This document shows positions 58,367 through 64,000 of a stretch of 64,000 nucleotides of DNA, piece by piece; the stretch's first letter is position 1; each line of letters opens with the position of its first letter. Origin of the DNA: Drosophila miranda. Lineage: Eukaryota > Arthropoda > Insecta > Diptera > Drosophilidae. The stretch spans positions 3,534,001-3,598,000 of the forward strand of contig NW_022881603.1 in assembly GCF_003369915.1 (NCBI RefSeq), written 5' to 3'. A model generated the notes under the pieces. That model ran no database searches. It worked only from the letters and a program-made list of their open reading frames with translations, and was not told the DNA's origin. Both the position numbers and the translations under genes were made by a program.

Positions 58367-59240
58367 TCAAAGCTCACTCGAATCGCGAAACTCAGAGCGG
58401 AGTGAGTTGGGTGGGGAGGACGGTGCGACGGAGGTAATTGACTTTTGGATGGCAGTCCATGTGCTGGTCCTGGAAAGATGCAAGCGAGATTACATAGCTG
58501 GCCGCAAGATCAGAAGCAGTCAGTCAGAAAACTCACCTGAGGCTGAACTGGCGGTTGAAGAAATGGAAGTAGCAGAGCATGCTGTCGAAAAGATTGTACA
58601 GGAAGAGGCGGGTTTGTATTATCTCCATCCGCACCTGCTGGAAAGTTTGGTGGTGGCAGTGCATCGGGACCATCTGCACCCGCCTGCCGTCGATGTGCTG
58701 GATGAGCTCCCGCATCCGCCGCTGGTACACATTGCTGTCCACCTTGCAGGCCTTGTGCTGCTCCCAGCGCTCGATGCACAACCCGAAGTGGTGGATGGCC
58801 TGCAACTTGAACTCCTCGAAGGTGTCCAGCTCCCGGCGCATCCGCTGGATGCAGGTGGCGACCAAGCAGCGCCACCCATCCATCTCCTTCAGCTCCTTGC
58901 GGCTACTGTTGAGGTGTCCGGCCATCGACTGGAGCTGACACCTTAGCACACAGTTCTGGCGCCGCAGGGCTACCAGCTGACGGCTCTGTGCTGTAAAAAA
59001 CGACTCGTCCGTGTCCTCCATCGCTGCCTGCGCATGGCACTGGTCCTTGGGGCTGGTCACCAACTTGCTGCGCAGCAACAATAGACGCTGTTTCAGGGCC
59101 TCCATCTCGTCGTAGAGGGCGTCCAGGTCAAGCTGTTCCTCCTCCTCGCCGCCAGTGCACGCGGGCTCGGGTCCGCTGGTCAAAATCTCGCTCTCCTCCT
59201 GCTGCAGTCCCGGGGCCCTGCACTCTCCGTAGTTCCACAT
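58367..59240 (-). CDS. Uncharacterised coiled-coil protein, two exons
   Basis: Exon 1 runs 59240 to 58537 and begins MWNYGECRAPGLQQEE. Exon 2 runs 58469 to 58367. The donor CAG-GTGAGT and acceptor TTTCCAG fit in phase, giving 268 residues. If the intron were not spliced, the frame would stop right after the donor at 235 residues. An acidic N-terminal stretch (GGEEEEQLDLDALYDEME) leads into a heptad-like helix (ALKQRLLLLRSKL). A helical, Cys/His-containing middle follows (CVLRCQLQSMAGHLNSSRK, RELIQHIDGRRVQMVPMHCHH) with an aromatic end (LFDSMLCYFHFFNRQ). No enzymatic motif is seen and the family is not recognised. The long unbroken frame with coding-like composition makes it a real gene, and it shows no lesion. 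Exon 2 is less certain than exon 1. Confidence 0.72.
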
Positions 59241-62200
59241 GCTGACTTGGGATTTATTCGAACTATTTTAGAGTGATTTGAGGGTGTGTGTGTGTGTGTC
59301 TGCTGGGGGTCTAATCAAAATGAAATTCAAATGAAAGTGGTTGACAACAACTGCACGGATCGTTAAATCAAAGTTAAACTGATTTTCCCTTTCAACGAGT
59401 GTCGGGCCCGTATGTCTCCCCAGTTGGCGCCTAATTTAATTGAGTTAGGAAAATCCTGGGTCTGCCGCGTTTCGGTTTCAATTAGATGAACAACTTTTCA
59501 GCGGATGCCCCTGCCCCTCCCCTAGACTGACGTTGATATGGCATTTTAACCCCTAATTTATTAATGACTGCCGGCATTCGTCAGAGCAAAAAGTTCATAT
59601 TTCAAAAATTCTGCGAAGAAGGGTCGGAATTTATTGGGCGGCATTTGATTAATGACACTTGTGTCGGGTCTGTGGGGAGCTTGGGGGATGAAGACAGCCC
59701 CATTTTATTTCCTCTCCGCTTTCCACAGGGATAGATTATTTTGCCAAGTTTCACTTTTCGTCGAGTCCTGTCACGTGCAAGTTGGAGCAGCCTGGCAGAA
59801 CTAGGACGGATGCCAAGCCAGAGCTTATCCATAAGGTTAGAGTGCTTGCCCGTCTCCAAAGACCATCCCTGGGATATTTCTGCATACCGTTGCGCATTGT
59901 GACATGGCAGATGAATTTGTCGGAACATGTGTTCAGCTCCTGCTGCAGCTGTTCAGCAAGAGGTCCTACCGCCGTGCCATCCATTCCATTGGGGTGCTGA
60001 AACTGATACAGATAAATTTAATTTCGTAGCCCTGCTTACAAGTCTGCCAGGATGGCGATGGCAGGAGCAGGAGCCGCTTGAACTTGCATGCCAGCACGAA
60101 TTTTGATTTCTATTCCTGTTCCCTGTTTCCTGATCCCTCTCCCCATTCGTCCCATATTAGTTGTGGCCGCCTGACGTGCGGGCATCCGTCCTGTCAGAGG
60201 TTATTGGCATTATAAAGCATTATATCATTCCAAAAATGGTTTTATTTGTGGTCTTAATGGGGGTTTTAGTTTCTGGAAAGTCCGAAATAAAATTCTGATT
60301 CGAAATGGTGTTTTCGTTTACCAATTTTGTTGGGAAAAAGGTAATCATTTCCGATAAATGTATACGAGTTTTGAGTGTGTGGAAATTTCCACTTCCTGAA
60401 TATTAATACTACAGGTAAAGTAGTAATTTGTAATTTGGAATGTAAAATGGAATGGAAAAAAGGATGTCAATTCCTATTCTTTCTCCGCTTCTGTAGCGTT
60501 TCCCATTCAATCTATTCCATTCGCAGTGGAGACTTTACTATGCATGCGAGTTTGTCATTTCCATGAATCAAACGATGCCAATTCCCAATAACTTTCCATC
60601 GGCGGCATAAATCTGAATATTTTCGGTACCCCACAACCAGTGCAGGGAACCAACCTAATCCCTAATCCTTATATGGCCAACAATCTCTCTGCCATCTCCC
60701 ATCTCATGTGTGTATGGTCGGGCGACGGCGTCCTACTCAAATTTCATATGATGTTTTTTATACAATGCATAATTTGGGGAGAATTTTTGTGGAAAACAAT
60801 AAAATTGAATCGTTTTCGCATTCAGCATTCAAAGGCGGCAGGCAGGCAGCACTGACTCTGGCTCTGACTGGCAGCTGCTGTTCGCATAATGAACTCATCT
60901 AGACTAGAATAATAAATTTACCAACGGAAGCAGAAAGAAATGGCCCTGGCAGAAGCAGCAGCAGCCATTTTAAGGCGTCCTCCTTATGCTTCATGCCCCA
61001 TGCAGCAGCCCCTTGTTCCAGCCCCATCATCGTCATCCCCCGGCCACTGGAGCCTCGGTTCCTTCCTGGCAGTCGTGTGTGATTTTATTTCTGCTAGCAG
61101 CATCCCTCTCCAGGACAGGTCGTAAACCACAAGTGCCTCGACTCAACGCGACTCGACTTGGTTTGGTTTGGTTGGATTCGGCTTGGCTTCTGTGTGGCAG
61201 CGACTTTGTCACATTGGGGCTTCCGTTGCCTGGTGCATGGTGCCTCCTGCCTCCTGGCTCCTCGCTCGTGGCTCGTGCCTCGTCGAGTGTTTAACTCATG
61301 AACGCCCACTTTGATTTCAATTTGAATTGTGCGCACAGACGGCGACGCGAGCCACTTGTAAAGTTGCCATATGTGCCACCGATTTATGGACGTCGCAAGT
61401 GCCCAAATGTAACGGGGGTGTAAGAAACCTTTAAGGGATCTAGCAGGAAGCTTTAAACAGTGCCAGAAATATAGAGAAGTAATCAGGAAAAAGCGAATAA
61501 GCTTATCTGATAGTCTAACCATTAGTAGTGTTTGATGTGCCCCGCGCCAGCTCCTAGTCGATGAACTCTTTCCACAGATGCTATCAGCTCATCCAGAGCC
61601 CAGTGCTTGCCAGGACCTAGCACCAGATCGTCGAGAAGTTATATCAGACAACTGGGAACATATCCTGCATCCTGCAGCGACATGAAGCTGCCATTCGCCT
61701 ATGCGCGATCGTTGCCCCTGTCTTTTGCCTCGTCTGAAGGTTGCTTTGAGGCGATTCGAAGACGGAAAGTGTTCTAGAAGGGGAAATGGAAATGGCAAAC
61801 AACGAAATACTTTCACCTGCTGCTCCAGACGATTCAATTAAATGCAATTCGCACGCACACATGGGACTGCCTGGGGTTCGGGCGTTTGAAAAATAGATTT
61901 CTAAAACGTTTAAGCTGCTGCATGTGTCTTGAATTTTAAACTGCTGTACGGCACCCACACCCCCGCCCGCCCTCTACATAAACATATTAAAATTGCGCCA
62001 AGGTAGGATGCAAGCTAGACAGCCACCCCCAGGACTCGGGACCCAGGACGGACCCACCCTGATATGCTCCCGGAGCATATGTCTGGGCCGACAAATAGCA
62101 CAAACGTCACCAAAGATTTTGTGACTCTTTATGCATTGTTGGCAGGCGATCAATTATCTTAAATGCCAGGCCATGGATACGGGGCCCCAGGCTGGAGCTG

Positions 62201-64000
62201 GGGAATGGAGTTGGGTGCTCCTTTGTGCGGTGCTAACGTCTTCTCTCTTATTTTTTTCCAACTCAAATATTTAAGTGAAGTATGGTAGGGAGGGAGGGCT
62301 TTTATACACTCGTTCTTCCAGAAAAGAAATCAAACTTATATTGAAGTTTTACTTCAATATACACATAGTTTCTCCCCTCCACATTTGCATCGCAGCTGAG
62401 GCTCGTAAAACTTTTTGACAAAACAATTACAACAAACAATGTATAGTCACTCCACTACAGACCTCTCTCTTTAGTTCTGTGAATCTTTAAACGAATATAA
62501 CCCCCTTTTTCTTGCCTTTGTTTAAAAGAACTTTTTGAAATTTTTGTTTGTTTGCCCAGCGACTTTGTCTGGCGGAAGGTTCCGTTCCTGCTCCTTGGAC
62601 GGATATTAAAATTGCAAAATTTGTTAATCTTTTTTGAGGGAAACGTTTTACATATTCTATAGATTCTGGCGCACGACATAATGTCCCTATTGGGTGTTCA
62701 GCAGCCTCGCAGGGCATCCCATCGCATGGCATCCCAACGCATTCAGGAGCAGGATCACATAAGGTTGAATTTATGTATGTATTCGGGCATCACAATTCCC
62801 CATGCCACTCGCATGGCAATAAAAGGAATATCCTGTATAAGGACGTTTCAACCAACACCCAATCGCAGCCAGTTTCAGCTCCAGCTCCATCTCCAGCTCC
62901 AGTACCAGCCCCAGCCAGGAGCTCCGTCTGCTCCTGTTTCTGGCTGGGAAAAGTTTTTTGTCCTTGCCGATGCCAGCAACTTAAAATTTTTATAGACACG
63001 TAGGTGAGTGAGGGAACCGTAACCCAGTCCTAGTCTGAATGTGTGTGCGTGTGTCCCTGTATGTGGGAGGATGCTTAAATCCCATTTTACTACTTTAGGT
63101 GTTTACCACACAAAAGGCCAGAATCAGAAGGCGGGAAGCGGGAATCCAATCCTCGAGCAATCGTCGAATTATGCAGAAGAAGTTGAGACCAAGTTGGGAC
63201 TGAGATTGAGATTGTTTCTGGTGATGCCGCTTGATGAAAGATTTTTATCATGCAAATAGTTAAGGGGCCGCATGGAGTGGGTGTGGCTGTGGATGTGGCT
63301 GTGGATGTGGCTGTGTGGCATTAGTCCTACATTTTATTGGCTTTACTAAATTGGCAGCATCTGCTGCCACCCACCCGCTGAGAGCTTTAGGCCAGATACA
63401 GGGGCACAGGGCTGCAGAGAGACAAAAGCAAGTGCCAGACAAAAGTTTGTCGCATTTATCACTCGATGGCTTGGGAAATATGTTTTAATCATAGTTATAG
63501 CTTGGAAAAGTTGCTCAGCCTTGACCTGGTGCCGGGCGTGACCATGCCCCCTTAACTTATTGACATTTGACCTCTGTGAAATCGTTGCTGCCCCAATACA
63601 AAGGATGTACGAGAAGAGTGAGAGGGGCTGCTTGACTGGGGGTAATCCTGCGCGTGCTGCGGTGTGCTCTCGGCATTGTCCTGCTTCGAGTCCTGATCCG
63701 AGTCCTGCTGCTGGTCCCCCGCCACTTTTTAATTTATTTTCCTGCTGCGTATTTGCATTCGACTCCTGCTTGTTGTACATTTAAAGCATCTTCCATCATT
63801 TATTGCTCTCGGCTTTAACAATTTATCCCATTGTCGATACTTTCCCGGGCCATTCCCTTTCGATTTCCTGCCCATTCGTCTCATCCAAGGGCTGTTGTTG
63901 TTTGCCATTGACGATGATGATGGCATTATTATGTGTTGGCCCCCTGTTCGCTTTTCCACTGCTCGCCTTTTTCCTGCCTTTTCCCCCCATTTGGCATTGG
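59241..64000. other. Gene-free host DNA to window end
   Basis: About 4.8 kb with no exon I can support. It has a TG run near 59286-59299, CAGCTC-type repeats near 62870-62925, and a 12-bp repeat (TGGCTGTGGATG) at 63283-63320. No Helentron or other transposon copies are visible, in contrast to 10-56 kb. It could be upstream regulatory DNA or a large intron of a neighbouring gene. Confidence 0.5.
63283..63320 (+). repeat. 12-bp tandem repeat TGGCTGTGGATG
   Basis: About three copies in tandem on a GT-rich background. Minisatellite, no known role. Confidence 0.8.

Noticed and set aside
58407-58946. 179-codon forward frame
   Set aside because: Antisense shadow of the reverse-strand gene, which has the better start, composition and splice sites.

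Overview
This is eukaryotic DNA from a Drosophila of the obscura group. The evidence is short phase-0 introns, the orthologue of late bloomer (lbm) inside a cluster of 42E-type tetraspanin genes, and about a dozen copies of an ISY/DINE-1-type Helentron whose termini are TTATACCCGATACT / AGTATCGGGTATAA. In D. melanogaster the cluster lies on 2R (Muller element C). Six of the seven tetraspanins here carry a nonsense codon, a frameshift or a transposon inside an exon, and roughly half of the window is mobile DNA. My inference is that this is a degenerating copy of Muller C, most plausibly the neo-Y of D. miranda. That is inference, not something a single window can prove.

Layout. Positions 1-320 hold a transposon-like remnant. 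Positions 559-6179 hold three forward tetraspanins: lbm with an in-frame TAG, an intact paralogue, and one with a 4-bp insertion. Positions 6272-7185 hold a reverse tetraspanin with a frameshift and a stop. Positions 7753-10002 hold a reverse, apparently intact polypeptide GalNAc-transferase. Positions 10241-20593 are a transposon nest: five Helentron copies, one I-like LINE cut into pieces by them, and a BEL/Pao fragment. A small reverse ORF abuts the nest, followed by a reverse tetraspanin (21128-22034, frameshifted). A reverse coding exon lies at 23488-23642. Two forward tetraspanins follow (24436-25509 and 25891-29028); the second is split in exon 2 by a complete Helentron.

Positions 29548-45797 are one composite LTR retrotransposon on the minus strand. 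It has three LTRs, two tandem internal regions with a tRNA-Lys-like primer site, and outer CGTT target duplications. A 5.6-kb LOA-clade LINE (TRIM/Bilbo-like) sits inside its outer LTR. Positions 45798-50058 are mostly gene-free with a few decayed remnants. Positions 50059-53097 form a large inverted repeat, with two Helentrons and about 340 bp of other sequence on each arm around a 336-bp spacer. Two more Helentrons (53408-54603 and 54808-55890) and a tRNA-Thr gene follow. The last 8 kb hold one uncharacterised two-exon gene (58367-59240, reverse) in otherwise non-coding DNA.

The host genes are a tandem family of small four-pass membrane proteins (neuronal or epithelial tetraspanins) with one Golgi O-glycosylation enzyme between them. 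They share location, not a known pathway. The rest of the window records the order in which mobile elements invaded the locus.
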